A stretch of 41,827 nucleotides of DNA from Saprospiraceae bacterium (GTDB taxonomy: Bacteria; Bacteroidota; Bacteroidia; Chitinophagales; Saprospiraceae), in the NCBI GenBank assembly GCA_020629255.1, contig JAHDDR010000011.1, positions 1 to 41,827 of the forward strand, given 5' to 3'. The notes under the pieces were generated by a model, which was not told where the DNA came from, searched no databases, and saw nothing but the letters and a program-made list of their open reading frames with translations. This document shows, in pieces, positions 1 to 9,600 of the stretch (position 1 is the first letter of the stretch; every line of letters begins with the position of its first letter). The position numbers and the translations under genes were made by a program.

Positions 1-251
1 GTTATGGCATCATTATTTATTATTTCCAAATTTCCACTAATAAAAGTGAGGTTAGATAGATTATTCAAGTTTATGATAGGATCATTACTATTGGCTCCAT
101 TAATGAGAAGATTACCATTAATTACTGTTGTACTCGGATCAAAAGCATTCATTTCTGTTTGGGTGGTAATTGTTACATCTTGGGAGAAGCAAATGGTAGT
201 TAGTAATAAAGTGAGAAAAGAAGTGATAAATAATTGAAGGAGAGATTTCAT
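1..251 (-). CDS. Secreted surface protein, N-terminal part (runs off left edge)
   Basis: This reading frame is absent from the ORF track because it has no stop inside the window. On the minus strand it opens with ATG at 251 and stays open for 83 codons to the window edge. The first residues, MKSLLQLFITSFLTLLLTTICFSQ split after residue 24, form a clear signal peptide (basic start, long hydrophobic stretch, CFSQ cleavage end). The mature part contains short leucine/asparagine-rich turns such as 'LNNLSNLTFISGNLEI', which resemble the receptor-L-domain or leucine-rich repeats common in secreted Bacteroidota proteins. A TATATTTG box lies about 30 bp upstream. The listed plus-strand ORF 4..237 is its shadow. 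Export is well supported; the domain family is a guess from a short stretch. Confidence 0.8.
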   Translation of the reverse strand, partial: MKSLLQLFITSFLTLLLTTICFSQDVTITTQTEMNAFDPSTTVINGNLLINGANSNDPIINLNNLSNLTFISGNLEIINNDAI

Positions 252-281
252 TGTTTTGGTGTTTAATTAATGATTAAGCAC

Positions 282-289
282 CAAATATA
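282..289 (-). promoter_or_regulatory. Bacteroidota-type -7 box TATATTTG upstream of the left-edge gene
   Basis: The minus strand reads TATATTTG, an exact match to the TAnnTTTG -7 consensus of Bacteroidota primary sigma promoters, about 30 bp before the ATG at 251. No convincing TTG -33 element was found at the usual spacing. The position is good, but the motif alone is common in AT-rich DNA. Confidence 0.45.
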
Positions 290-384
290 AGGTTTTTATG
301 GTTGTTTTTTGGGATCTTAACTTTTGAGGATTAATTCAATACCTTTGTTCTGGCATTCTTTTATGAATAGCAGTTTTTGAGCCC

Positions 385-413
385 TTGATGAAAGGTGTGT
401 ATTAAAATATTTG
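385..413 (+). promoter_or_regulatory. Possible promoter of the kinase/regulator pair
   Basis: TTG at 385-387 is followed, after 18 bp, by AATATTTG at 406-413, one mismatch from the TAnnTTTG -7 consensus. It sits 27 bp before the kinase start codon. The rest of 252-440, between the divergent genes, shows no other structure. Confidence 0.35.
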
Positions 414-440
414 CTAGCTTCTCTTTACCTTTAATCCTTT

Positions 441-1505
441 ATGACAGATACAACTTCTATATCGTTACGCAAGGCAGTAGGTTGGATGTTCAATTCACGC
501 CTGAGATGGGTGTACCATGTTTTGTTTTGGATGTTCATCTATTCGGATGAGCTTCTTTCATTTGTAGGCATCACAGAAGAAATGGAAGATATATGGACCA
601 TTCCCTTTTCTCTTATCGTGGATATGATTGTTGTCTATGCCGTTATTTATATTTTGTTGCCCTTATTTTTATTAGTAGGGAAAATTGGGAAATTCATTTT
701 CTTTTCCTTGTTCCTAATTTTATTAAATACGAGCATTCTTTTTTTACTGTGGAATTCTTTAGAGGTCTTACAAGAAGAACCTTTTACTATATTAGCAACG
801 ATGTTCCTTTCGATTTTTGTTCATTCTGGTTTAATGGTTGGTTTTGCAACAGGGATTAAAGTGTTTAAAAATTACATCCTGCAAGAAAATAGGATGAAAA
901 AACTAGAAACTGAAAATTTGAAAACCGAATTGGTTTATTTGAAAAATCAAATCAATCCTCATTTTTTATTTAATTCATTAAATAATATTTATGTATTGAA
1001 TCGGAAAGATCCAAAAATGGCCTCCGAATCCATTTTATTGTTATCCGATTTATTGAGATATCAATTATATGAATGTAATCATGATGAAGTGCTCTTGTCT
1101 GGAGAAATAGAAAACCTGAAAAATTTTTTAGGTCTAGAACAATTACGAAGCGAAAATCGAGAATTGATTTTCGATGTGAAAGGAAATGCCGCAGGATGTA
1201 AAATCGCTCCTTATATATTTTTACCCTTTGTAGAAAATGCCATTAAACATAGCAACAGTTCCAATAACGAAAAAGGATATTTGAAAATTAATTTCGATGT
1301 AAAAAATAATGAAAAAATACTTTTTACCATTGAAAATTCAAAACCCGAATTTCCTTTAATAACCGAAACAGGAGGCATTGGCTTGAGTAATGTTCAAAGA
1401 AGGTTGGAATTGGTGTATCCGAACCAGCATATGTTAGAAATAGAAAATTCTGAAAAATATTATAAAGTAATTCTAAGTATCCAACCAATAAATACCGCAT
1501 CATGA
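441..1505 (+). CDS. LytS/YehU-type membrane sensor histidine kinase
   Basis: A 354-residue sensor kinase of the His_kinase (LytS/YehU) family. The N-terminal ~150 residues hold about four hydrophobic membrane segments and no recognisable extracellular ligand domain. A short coiled region (~150-170) leads to the phosphoacceptor motif 'LKNQINPHFLFNSLNNI' around residues 168-184, with the histidine in NPHFLFN. The ATP-binding N-box appears as 'FVENAIKHS', followed by a glycine motif 'GGIGLSNVQRRL'. Length is typical for the family. Its stop overlaps the start of the response regulator (ATGA at 1502-1505), so the two are translationally coupled and surely partners. The signal is unknown. The large surface-protein genes immediately downstream are the obvious candidate targets, which is inference from position only. 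Confidence 0.95.
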   Translation: MTDTTSISLRKAVGWMFNSRLRWVYHVLFWMFIYSDELLSFVGITEEMEDIWTIPFSLIVDMIVVYAVIYILLPLFLLVGKIGKFIFFSLFLILLNTSILFLLWNSLEVLQEEPFTILATMFLSIFVHSGLMVGFATGIKVFKNYILQENRMKKLETENLKTELVYLKNQINPHFLFNSLNNIYVLNRKDPKMASESILLLSDLLRYQLYECNHDEVLLSGEIENLKNFLGLEQLRSENRELIFDVKGNAAGCKIAPYIFLPFVENAIKHSNSSNNEKGYLKINFDVKNNEKILFTIENSKPEFPLITETGGIGLSNVQRRLELVYPNQHMLEIENSEKYYKVILSIQPINTAS

Positions 1506-2224
1506 AATGTATCATTGTGGATGATGAACCTTTGGCCCGTGAAGGAATGGAATTAAATGTGAAAGAAATGGGTTTTTTGGAATTGGTGGGACAATTTCCA
1601 AATGTCGTTGCTGCCAATGCCTTCCTAGCAGGAAATGAAGTGGACTTGATGTTTTTGGATATTCAAATGCCAGGCATTACAGGAATAGATTGGTTGAAAA
1701 ATTTGCAACATCCGCCTATGGTGATTTTTGCCACAGCATATCCGGAATATGCCCTAAAAGGTTTCGAGCTAAATGTAGTGGATTATTTGTTGAAACCCAT
1801 CCGCTTAGAACGTTTCATGAATGCAGTGAACAAAGCCAAAGAAATTTATGATTCCAAGAAAAAAGAAAAAAACAAAGAACCAAAAATCGAAAAAGAAAAT
1901 AACTATACTTATATAGCAGCAGATAGAAAATACATTAAAGTCTTTTATGAAGATGTTATATATATCGAAGGGATGAAAGATTATGTAGTAGTGCATACGA
2001 AAGGACAAAAAATAATGCCTGCTATGAACCTCAAGACAATATTGAAACAATTGCCTTCTTCTATTTTTGTTAGAGTCAATAAATCATATATTCTGAATGT
2101 CAATTATATTCAAAGTGTAGACAATGATTTTATTGTAATGGAAAAGATGGAAATTCCCTTAGGCCGCACTTACAAAGAACATTTCATTAATAATTATATC
2201 AGAAATAATTTATTGAAAAGATAG
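1502..2224 (+). CDS. LytTR-family response regulator
   Basis: A 240-residue response regulator. The receiver domain (about 1-120) starts with 'MKCIIVDDEPLA', carrying the acidic pocket D7/D8, and has the phosphoacceptor D53 in 'LMFLDIQMPG' and the conserved lysine in 'DYLLKPI'. A short lysine/glutamate-rich linker leads to a C-terminal LytTR DNA-binding domain (~132-235), with the 'FVRVNKSYILNVNYI' pattern typical of the family. LytTR proteins bind pairs of short direct repeats upstream of target genes; I did not find an unambiguous pair in front of the next gene. It overlaps the upstream kinase by four bases and ends 127 bp before surface protein A. Confidence 0.95.
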   Translation: MKCIIVDDEPLAREGMELNVKEMGFLELVGQFPNVVAANAFLAGNEVDLMFLDIQMPGITGIDWLKNLQHPPMVIFATAYPEYALKGFELNVVDYLLKPIRLERFMNAVNKAKEIYDSKKKEKNKEPKIEKENNYTYIAADRKYIKVFYEDVIYIEGMKDYVVVHTKGQKIMPAMNLKTILKQLPSSIFVRVNKSYILNVNYIQSVDNDFIVMEKMEIPLGRTYKEHFINNYIRNNLLKR

Positions 2225-2314
2225 AGTAGGTTCCCGATTTGGTGTCTGTTCATATTTTGGTGATGCAAGTTTTTTACATTATTAAAATAATTTATATTCT
2301 TAATTGAATAACCC

Positions 2315-2322
2315 TATATTTG
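2315..2322 (+). promoter_or_regulatory. -7 box TATATTTG upstream of surface protein A
   Basis: TATATTTG exactly matches the Bacteroidota TAnnTTTG -7 element and ends 29 bp before the ATG of surface protein A. The stretch upstream is very AT-rich without a clear TTG at the -33 position. It suggests that A has its own promoter rather than relying only on read-through from the regulator gene. Confidence 0.45.
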
Positions 2323-2351
2323 TGCCGAATATTTAACAAAAAATCAACATT

Positions 2352-5300
2352 ATGAGAGTTATTTTTACAATTCTTTTATTTTTCTTTTATTTTAATTCTA
2401 TTGTTATTGCTCAAGCACCCTTTGTTACTATTTGGCAATCGGATGCGGCAGAATTGTCTTCAACAAATGATCAAATTACATTTCCCGGAATAGGAAACTA
2501 TAATATTGCATGGGAAATGGTAGGGAATCCTGGCATTAATGGTACGTTATCCGGTACAGGAACGACCACAGTTATTTTTCCTTATCCCGGAACCTACCGA
2601 TTGAGTGTAACGGGAGGCTTAGAACAATTTCGGTTACAAAATATTAATTTTACCGATAGGCAAGAAATAATGAGTATTGAAGCCTGGGGTGATATAGCTT
2701 GGACATCTATGACAGAAGCTTTTAAAGGAGCCGTAAATCTTACTTATGCTGCAACAGATGCACCAGATTTATCCAATGTTACTTCATTGTCTTCCATGTT
2801 TTACGATTGCCCATTATTTAATGGTAATTTGAATAACTGGAATACCTCCACAATTACGAATATGTCTCGCATGTTTTATGAAGCAGAATCCTTTAACGGA
2901 AATATTAGTTTGTGGGATGTTTCGAGTGTAAATAATATGTCTTATATGTTTTATAAGGCATATGCCTTTAACCAAGCAATAAGTTTTTGGGATGTATCTA
3001 ACGTACTCGACATGTCTTATATGTTCGCTAGTTATGCCGTTATTTATCCTATGGCTTTTAATCAGTATATAGGAGGATGGAATGTGTCTAATGTTACTGA
3101 CTTTACAAGCATGTTTCATTTCTGTATAGATTATAATCAGGATATGTCTAATTGGAATGTATCGAATGCTACAAGTTTGAACTGCATGTTTTATTCTGCC
3201 CATAGCTTTAATCAGGATATTAATAGCTGGAATGTGTCCAATACAACTGATTTTGGATATATGTTTTATGATGCAGAGGTGTTTAACCAACCTTTGGATC
3301 AGTGGAACACAATTAATGCATTAGATATGTACTATATGTTTGGTCATACAGATTTCTTTAATCAAGATATAGGATCTTGGAATGTATCTAGTGTACAAGA
3401 TATGACCGGTATGTTTTTCTTTTCTGATAGATTCAATCAGTCCCTTAATTCTTGGAACGTATCTAATGTCATGGATATGAATAAGATGTTTCGTAATGCA
3501 CAAACATTTAATCAACCCTTAGCCTCTTGGAATGTGTCTAATGTTACTGATATGAGTGAAATGTTTCGAGATGCTGATTTCTTTAATCAAGATATAGGAT
3601 CTTGGGATGTATCAAGTGTTACGGATATGGAATTTATGTTTTCCCTGGCATCAGCTTTTAACATGGATATAGGGAACTGGAATGTTTCAAACGTTACCAA
3701 TATGCGTTATATGTTCGAATTTGCATACAATTTTGATCAAGATATCAGTAATTGGAATGTTTCAAACGTTACCAATATGGAGCGGATGTTTTATGGTGCA
3801 GATATATTTAATCAGCCTATTGGTTCATGGGATGTGTCCAGTGTAATTACGATGTCCCAAATGTTTCGTTTTGCAGATTTGTTCAATCAGGATTTGAGCA
3901 ATTGGAATACGCCCAGCCTTACGGATATTGAAAGTATGTTTTATTATGCTGATAATTTTAATCAAAGTTTGGGTAATTGGGATATATCGAATGTTACAGT
4001 CATTGGAAATGTATTCAGTAATACAAGCATGTCTGTAAGCAATTATGATAATACCTTAATTGGATGGGCAAGCCAGAATGTTCAACCTAATATTTCAGTA
4101 TCAGCATCTGGGGTGGATTATTGCAATGGCGAAGCAGCAAGGCAAAGTCTCATTGATAATCATGGTTGGAATTTTTATTCTGATACTAAATTATGCCCTC
4201 CTATGGTAACAACTTGGCAAACGGATAATACTGGAACTTCTGGAAATAATCAAATCCTAATTCCTGCAACGGGATCTTCATATAATATTATTTATTCCAA
4301 AATAGGAAGCCCTTGGATAAGTGGAACGTCAAATGGTAATGGTCCTGGCCCTACTACACTAACTTTGCCAAGTGCAGGAACATATGAGATTAGTATTTCT
4401 GGCGATTTCCAAGCATTGGACTTTTTCAATAATAGTGGCGATCGGTTAAAAATCCTAAGCATTGAAGAGTGGGGTGCAACAGCTTGGTCATCTTTTTTCG
4501 CCGCTTTTTACAGATGCGAAAATTTGAACATCACCGCTACAGATGCCCCAAATTTCATGGGAGTAACAAGCTTGTTCGGAATGTTCGAAGAATGTACAAG
4601 TTTAAACGCCGATTTAAGCCATTGGGATGTGTCAACGATAACGAACATGTCAAGAATGTTTAAGAATGCTTCTTCTTTTAATCAGGATTTAGGTAATTGG
4701 AATGTGTCTAATGTAACCAATATGAGTTCGATGCTAGATCAGACATCTTTGTCATTAGAAAACTATGATAATACGATAATCGGATGGTCCAGTCAACCTG
4801 TTCAGCCTAATATAACCCTAGGTTCAAGTGGTTTGGAATATTGCGAAGCCAAACCCGAAAGGCAAGCGATGATCAATACTTCAAATTGGACATTTTCAGG
4901 AGATACTTACGCCTGTCCATTTACCGATATTTATGTAGACCATACAGCAACGGGTACCAATGATGGAACCTCTTGGACCAATGCATTCACCGATTTGCAG
5001 TCGGCCTTAGCTTTAGGGCAAGATCACCATATCCACATCGCAAAAGGAACCTACAAGCCAACATCGGGACTGGTTAGAGGAATAGCCTTCGAAATTGGTC
5101 ATCGAGTTCATCTATATGGAGGTTATCCCAATGGAGGAGGAACAAGAAATGTTTCAACCAACCTCACCAATTTGTCTGGAGAAATAGATGATATTGCTGG
5201 TTTTACGGGCAACTCCTACCATGTGGTTAAGGTTGCCGATGTTTTTGATGTGGTTCTGGATGGAATTATTGTGAGAGATGGAGCAGCAATTGATCCCGCT

Positions 5301-6332
5301 TCCTTTGGTCGTGCAAGAGGAGGGGGGCTTTATCTGAAAAATACAACCATCACTTTAAATGATGTTGAAGTAAAATGGAACAAGGCAATATATGGAGCGG
5401 GTCTATTTGCCACCTTGTCTCCGGAAGTGAGAATCATAAATTCTGAATTTAAAAAAAATACAGCCGATTATGGTTCGGCATTATACCACAGCAACGAAAC
5501 GAACATGTTCATCGAACATTCTAAAATTGTTGATAATACGTCGTTGAACCGTTGTGCGATAGAAATCAATAATTCATTATACACAAAAATCGAAAACAGT
5601 ATTATCGCAGACAACGCATCAACGAATGCGAATGCGATAGCCTTCATTGCTACAAATCGAGATCAATCTTGTGATATTACCAATACAACCATTGTTGGGG
5701 AAAGCAAGAATAAAAATTTAATTACGATTCAAATCGGTTACAACGATCAAATGGATTTGACGATGAATAACTCCATCGTTGCTCATCAAACAGCATCTTT
5801 TGATAAGAATGTAAAAGCTTTCAATAATGGAGTCTTGAATTTTAATCACAACCATTGTTATTTCCAAGGAACTACAGTTATCGGAAATGGAACGAATACT
5901 TTGTTTTCCGATATGGATGGTGGGTTACAATTAAATTCCGATTACTCGGTAGCGGATTGTTCGCCAGTGGTAGACGCCGGAAATAATTCTTTGGGTGTAG
6001 GTGCGACGGACTATTTCGGGAACCCTCGATATTACAACACCATAGACATCGGTGCTTACGAAGCCCAAGCCGTTTGTAAAACATTTGCCAAAGAAAATAC
6101 GAGAGAGGAAGAAGGTTCTTTCTCCATATATCCCAATCCTACTTCAGGTAAAATTTTCATTCAAACAACACTAGAAAATCCAAGCATCATCATCACCAAT
6201 ATGCTGGGGCGAGAATTAATTTTTACGCAAGAAATGGAAGTGGATTTGAGCCATTTGTCCAAGGGTTTGTATTGGGTGCGTGTATTTGAAAATGGATCAT
6301 TGCATGGTGTCCAAAAAATGATAAAAAATTAA
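2352..6332 (+). CDS. Giant DUF285/BspA-repeat surface protein A, T9SS cargo
   Basis: A 1326-residue secreted protein. In order: signal peptide (residues 1-20, ending 'SIVIAQ'); a ~130-residue head beginning 'APFVTIWQ'; 16 tandem 25-residue repeats of the form FNQDIxxWDVSNVTDMxxMFxxA (DUF285, the BspA-type leucine-rich-repeat-like family), one carrying a five-residue insert; a closing segment 'YDNTLIGW...YC...RQSL'; a second head and short repeat block with the same closing segment; a beta-helix-like region starting 'YVDHTATGTNDGTSW'; and a T9SS sorting domain 'SFSIYPNPTSGK' with a final ~70 residues of beta-rich sequence. DUF285 proteins are usually surface-exposed and some are adhesins; here T9SS export to the cell surface is expected. 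Its 3' third is almost identical in DNA to that of gene B. Function beyond a surface or adhesion role is not known. Confidence 0.93.
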   Translation: MRVIFTILLFFFYFNSIVIAQAPFVTIWQSDAAELSSTNDQITFPGIGNYNIAWEMVGNPGINGTLSGTGTTTVIFPYPGTYRLSVTGGLEQFRLQNINFTDRQEIMSIEAWGDIAWTSMTEAFKGAVNLTYAATDAPDLSNVTSLSSMFYDCPLFNGNLNNWNTSTITNMSRMFYEAESFNGNISLWDVSSVNNMSYMFYKAYAFNQAISFWDVSNVLDMSYMFASYAVIYPMAFNQYIGGWNVSNVTDFTSMFHFCIDYNQDMSNWNVSNATSLNCMFYSAHSFNQDINSWNVSNTTDFGYMFYDAEVFNQPLDQWNTINALDMYYMFGHTDFFNQDIGSWNVSSVQDMTGMFFFSDRFNQSLNSWNVSNVMDMNKMFRNAQTFNQPLASWNVSNVTDMSEMFRDADFFNQDIGSWDVSSVTDMEFMFSLASAFNMDIGNWNVSNVTNMRYMFEFAYNFDQDISNWNVSNVTNMERMFYGADIFNQPIGSWDVSSVITMSQMFRFADLFNQDLSNWNTPSLTDIESMFYYADNFNQSLGNWDISNVTVIGNVFSNTSMSVSNYDNTLIGWASQNVQPNISVSASGVDYCNGEAARQSLIDNHGWNFYSDTKLCPPMVTTWQTDNTGTSGNNQILIPATGSSYNIIYSKIGSPWISGTSNGNGPGPTTLTLPSAGTYEISISGDFQALDFFNNSGDRLKILSIEEWGATAWSSFFAAFYRCENLNITATDAPNFMGVTSLFGMFEECTSLNADLSHWDVSTITNMSRMFKNASSFNQDLGNWNVSNVTNMSSMLDQTSLSLENYDNTIIGWSSQPVQPNITLGSSGLEYCEAKPERQAMINTSNWTFSGDTYACPFTDIYVDHTATGTNDGTSWTNAFTDLQSALALGQDHHIHIAKGTYKPTSGLVRGIAFEIGHRVHLYGGYPNGGGTRNVSTNLTNLSGEIDDIAGFTGNSYHVVKVADVFDVVLDGIIVRDGAAIDPASFGRARGGGLYLKNTTITLNDVEVKWNKAIYGAGLFATLSPEVRIINSEFKKNTADYGSALYHSNETNMFIEHSKIVDNTSLNRCAIEINNSLYTKIENSIIADNASTNANAIAFIATNRDQSCDITNTTIVGESKNKNLITIQIGYNDQMDLTMNNSIVAHQTASFDKNVKAFNNGVLNFNHNHCYFQGTTVIGNGTNTLFSDMDGGLQLNSDYSVADCSPVVDAGNNSLGVGATDYFGNPRYYNTIDIGAYEAQAVCKTFAKENTREEEGSFSIYPNPTSGKIFIQTTLENPSIIITNMLGRELIFTQEMEVDLSHLSKGLYWVRVFENGSLHGVQKMIKN
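2817..4031 (+). repeat. Array of 16 tandem 75-bp repeats in gene A
   Basis: Sixteen 25-codon units follow one another without gaps, each built on F-N-Q-x-x-x-x-W-[DN]-[VT]-S-x-V-T-x-M-x-x-M-F. The third unit has a five-codon insert (ending 'ASYAVIYPMA'), so the array measures 16 x 75 + 15 bp. The protein pattern is strong, but adjacent units differ considerably in DNA, so the array is old rather than freshly expanded. Confidence 0.9.
4582..6120 (+). repeat. Near-identical 1.54-kb tract, copy 1 (in gene A)
   Basis: Reading line by line against gene B, this segment matches 8967-10505 at a constant offset of 4385 bp. The only difference seen is T/C at 4614/8999, a synonymous leucine codon change. 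Immediately before 4582 the two genes drop to roughly 75-80% similarity, and after 6120 they diverge again. Both edges lie inside coding sequence. This is the pattern of recent gene conversion or a recent partial duplication. Confidence 0.92.
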
Positions 6333-6352
6333 TTAAATTCATGATGAAATCT

Positions 6353-6402
6353 AGAGGCCATCTCAAAGAGGCATTTTCCAAAAACACTTTGAGACGGCTT
6401 CT
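6353..6402 (+). terminator. Stem-loop after surface protein A
   Basis: AGAGGCCATCTCAAAG (6353-6368) pairs with CTTTGAGACGGCTTCT (6387-6402) with one mismatch, one wobble and an 18-nt loop, 20 bp after the stop of gene A. There is no strong T-run after it, so it may be a transcript 3'-end stabiliser rather than a classic intrinsic terminator. The rest of 6333-6619 contains no gene. Confidence 0.5.
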
Positions 6403-6572
6403 AATCCATTGTAAAAGACCTTCTGGAATTTCTTGCCCTAAGTAGTGAATTCCTTTTATTCACTCAATTCTTGTATTCATAAGGAATTTCCATTTATACA
6501 TCAGAATAACACTTTCATCAAGTATTATAGGGGTGTCATATATTATGTAGGGATGAATAGAATTCTCTTGAT

Positions 6573-6580
6573 TATATTTG
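6573..6580 (+). promoter_or_regulatory. -7 box TATATTTG upstream of surface protein B
   Basis: Exact TAnnTTTG match ending 39 bp before the preferred ATG at 6620. It overlaps the TTG that the ORF track uses as start (6578), which argues that the track start lies at or upstream of the transcription start and is wrong. No clear -33 element was found. Confidence 0.45.
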
Positions 6581-6619
6581 TCCTCGCACTTAAGATATGT
6601 TTTTAAAATGTTTTCCATC

Positions 6620-9600
6620 ATGAAAGAAATTTTTACTTCAATTATTTTAGCCCTATTGTTTATCAATGTCTCGTTTTCACAGGCCCCCTTTGTTACCACT
6701 TGGCAAGTTGCAGATACCAATATAAAATTTCCGGGCATAGGAGATTACCAAATTGATTGGGCAGAAGTCGGAAATCCATGGAATTCAGGCACTAAAATGT
6801 CTTCGGGTTATCCTACAACATATGTTGATTTCCCTTCTCCGGGGACATATGAAATCAGTGTAACAGGAAATTTGGAGCAAATGCAATTCCAAAATATCAG
6901 CACCAGTGAACGAGAAGAATTTAAGAGTATAGATGCATGGGGAGACATTGCTTGGGTTTCTATGGAAAATGCTTTTGAGGGCTGTAGCCATATGGAATAT
7001 AATGCATCCGATGCCCCGGATTTATCAAATATTACCTCTTTGTCCTATATGTTTGCCAATTGTGAACTCCTGAATGGAAACCTGAACAATTGGAATACAT
7101 CCACCATTACAGACATGTCATATATGTTTTTAGGTACGGACGTTTTCAATGGAGCTATAGATCAATGGGATGTCTCCAATGTGATGAATATGTCCAACAT
7201 GTTTAATAGAGCAGGAATGTTCAATCAACCCATAGGTTTTTGGGATGTATCTAGTGTTACCGATATGTCTTATATGTTTGGATCGGCATTTGAGTTCAAC
7301 CAACCACTGGGTTTCTGGAATACAGCTCAGGTGACCAACATGTCCAATATGTTTCGCGCTAGTATTACATTTAATCAGTTCATAGGAAATTGGGATGTTT
7401 CGAATGTTACGGACTTTTCCCAAATGTTCAATGCTTGTTCATTATACAATCAAGACATGTTGAATTGGAATGTTTCTAGTGGAGCCGACTTCTCTTATAT
7501 GTTTTATGATTGTACGAATTTTAATGGTGATATATCCAGTTGGAACCCTTCCAGTGCAACAACTTTTCATCATATGTTTCATAGTGCTATTAACTTCAAT
7601 CAAAATATCAATAATTGGAATGTATCGAGTGTAACGGATTTCAGTTATATGTTTCGGTTTGCCGATTTGTTTGACCAACCTCTTAATCTTTGGAATACCT
7701 CTAGTGCAACCACCATGAAGAACATGTTCGAATATGCACTAAATTTTAATCAGGACATCAATAGCTGGAATGTTTCCAACGTAGGAGACATGAGCAATAT
7801 GTTGGAAGGAGCGTATGTGTTTAATCAATCACTTAATGCTTGGGATGTTTCTAGTGTTACAACGATGAGCTATATGTTCTTCGGCGCTAGGGAGTTTAAT
7901 GGTGACATTACAACTTGGAATGTTTCTAACGTAACAGATATGTCTAATCTGTTTCATTTTGCCTTGATGTTTGACCAAGATATTGGTGCTTGGGATGTTT
8001 CTAACGTAACTGACATGACAAATATGTTTCAAGAGGCTTATACGTTTAATCAGGATATCAGTACTTGGGATGTTTCAAACGTGACATTAATGACCGGCAT
8101 GTTCGAAAAAACAAAACAATTTAATCAGGATATTAGTACTTGGAGTATTTCCAATGTTACCAGCTTGAGTGCTATGTTCCGAGATGCAGAAGCTTTTAAT
8201 CAAGATATTAGTGCATGGGATGTCTCAAACGTGATGTATATGTCTTCTATTTTTTATGGCACATGGGTCTTCAATCAGGATTTGAGTAATTGGAATACGG
8301 CAAGTCTTGAGAGTATGGCATATATACTTTATGAAGCTCAGGCCTTTGATCAGAGTTTGGCGGCTTGGGATATTTCGAATGTAACAAATATCAATTATGC
8401 TTTTTATTATTCTAATTTATCTATTAATAATTATGATAATACCATTATTAGCTGGGCTAACCAAAATGTAAATAACAATTTGACATTGCGCGCAAACGGT
8501 TTGAATTATTGTAATTCTGAAACAGCTAGGCAAAGTTTGGAGAACGATCACAATTGGGAATTTATTGGAGATTCTAAGGACTGCCCACCATTTGTTACGA
8601 CTTGGAAAACGGATAATCTAGGAGCGACCAATGATAATCAGATTTTATTACCAGCCACAGGAACCTCAATATATGATATCAGTTGGACGAATGTTAATAG
8701 CCCTTGGATAAATGGAACATTTACAGGTAGTGGAGCTACAGTTTTTACTTTCCCTTCTCCTGGTACATATCAATTAACCATAGATGGAGAATATGGAGGT
8801 TTGGATTTTTATAATAATAGTGGAGATCGACTCAAAATTTTGAGTGTGGATGAATGGGGTGGTGTGACTTGGACAGATTTTACTGCCGCTTTTTATAGAT
8901 GCGAAAACTTGAACATCACTGCAACAGATGCACCGAACCTAGTAGCAGTGACAAACCTCTTTGGCCTGTTCGAAGAATGTACAAGTTTAAACGCCGATCT
9001 AAGCCATTGGGATGTGTCAACGATAACGAACATGTCAAGAATGTTTAAGAATGCTTCTTCTTTTAATCAGGATTTAGGTAATTGGAATGTGTCTAATGTA
9101 ACCAATATGAGTTCGATGCTAGATCAGACATCTTTGTCATTAGAAAACTATGATAATACGATAATCGGATGGTCCAGTCAACCTGTTCAGCCTAATATAA
9201 CCCTAGGTTCAAGTGGTTTGGAATATTGCGAAGCCAAACCCGAAAGGCAAGCGATGATCAATACTTCAAATTGGACATTTTCAGGAGATACTTACGCCTG
9301 TCCATTTACCGATATTTATGTAGACCATACAGCAACGGGTACCAATGATGGAACCTCTTGGACCAATGCATTCACCGATTTGCAGTCGGCCTTAGCTTTA
9401 GGGCAAGATCACCATATCCACATCGCAAAAGGAACCTACAAGCCAACATCGGGACTGGTTAGAGGAATAGCCTTCGAAATTGGTCATCGAGTTCATCTAT
9501 ATGGAGGTTATCCCAATGGAGGAGGAACAAGAAATGTTTCAACCAACCTCACCAATTTGTCTGGAGAAATAGATGATATTGCTGGTTTTACGGGCAACTC

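Noticed and set aside
2814-3515. Minus-strand ORFs over the DUF285 repeats (158 aa and 64 aa), with similar ones at 7130-8032 and 11271-12122
   Set aside because: They are reverse shadows of the 75-bp repeat arrays; their own 'repeat' patterns such as 'IRHIPI' merely mirror the plus-strand codons.
2817-4031. 75-bp repeats considered as a CRISPR array
   Set aside because: The units are contiguous codons of an open frame with no conserved palindromic repeat or unique spacers, and no cas genes are present.
5878-6084. Two identical minus-strand ORF tails (also at 10263-10526) that look like a duplicated small gene
   Set aside because: The identity comes from the duplicated coding tract of genes A and B; there is no start signal or composition of its own.
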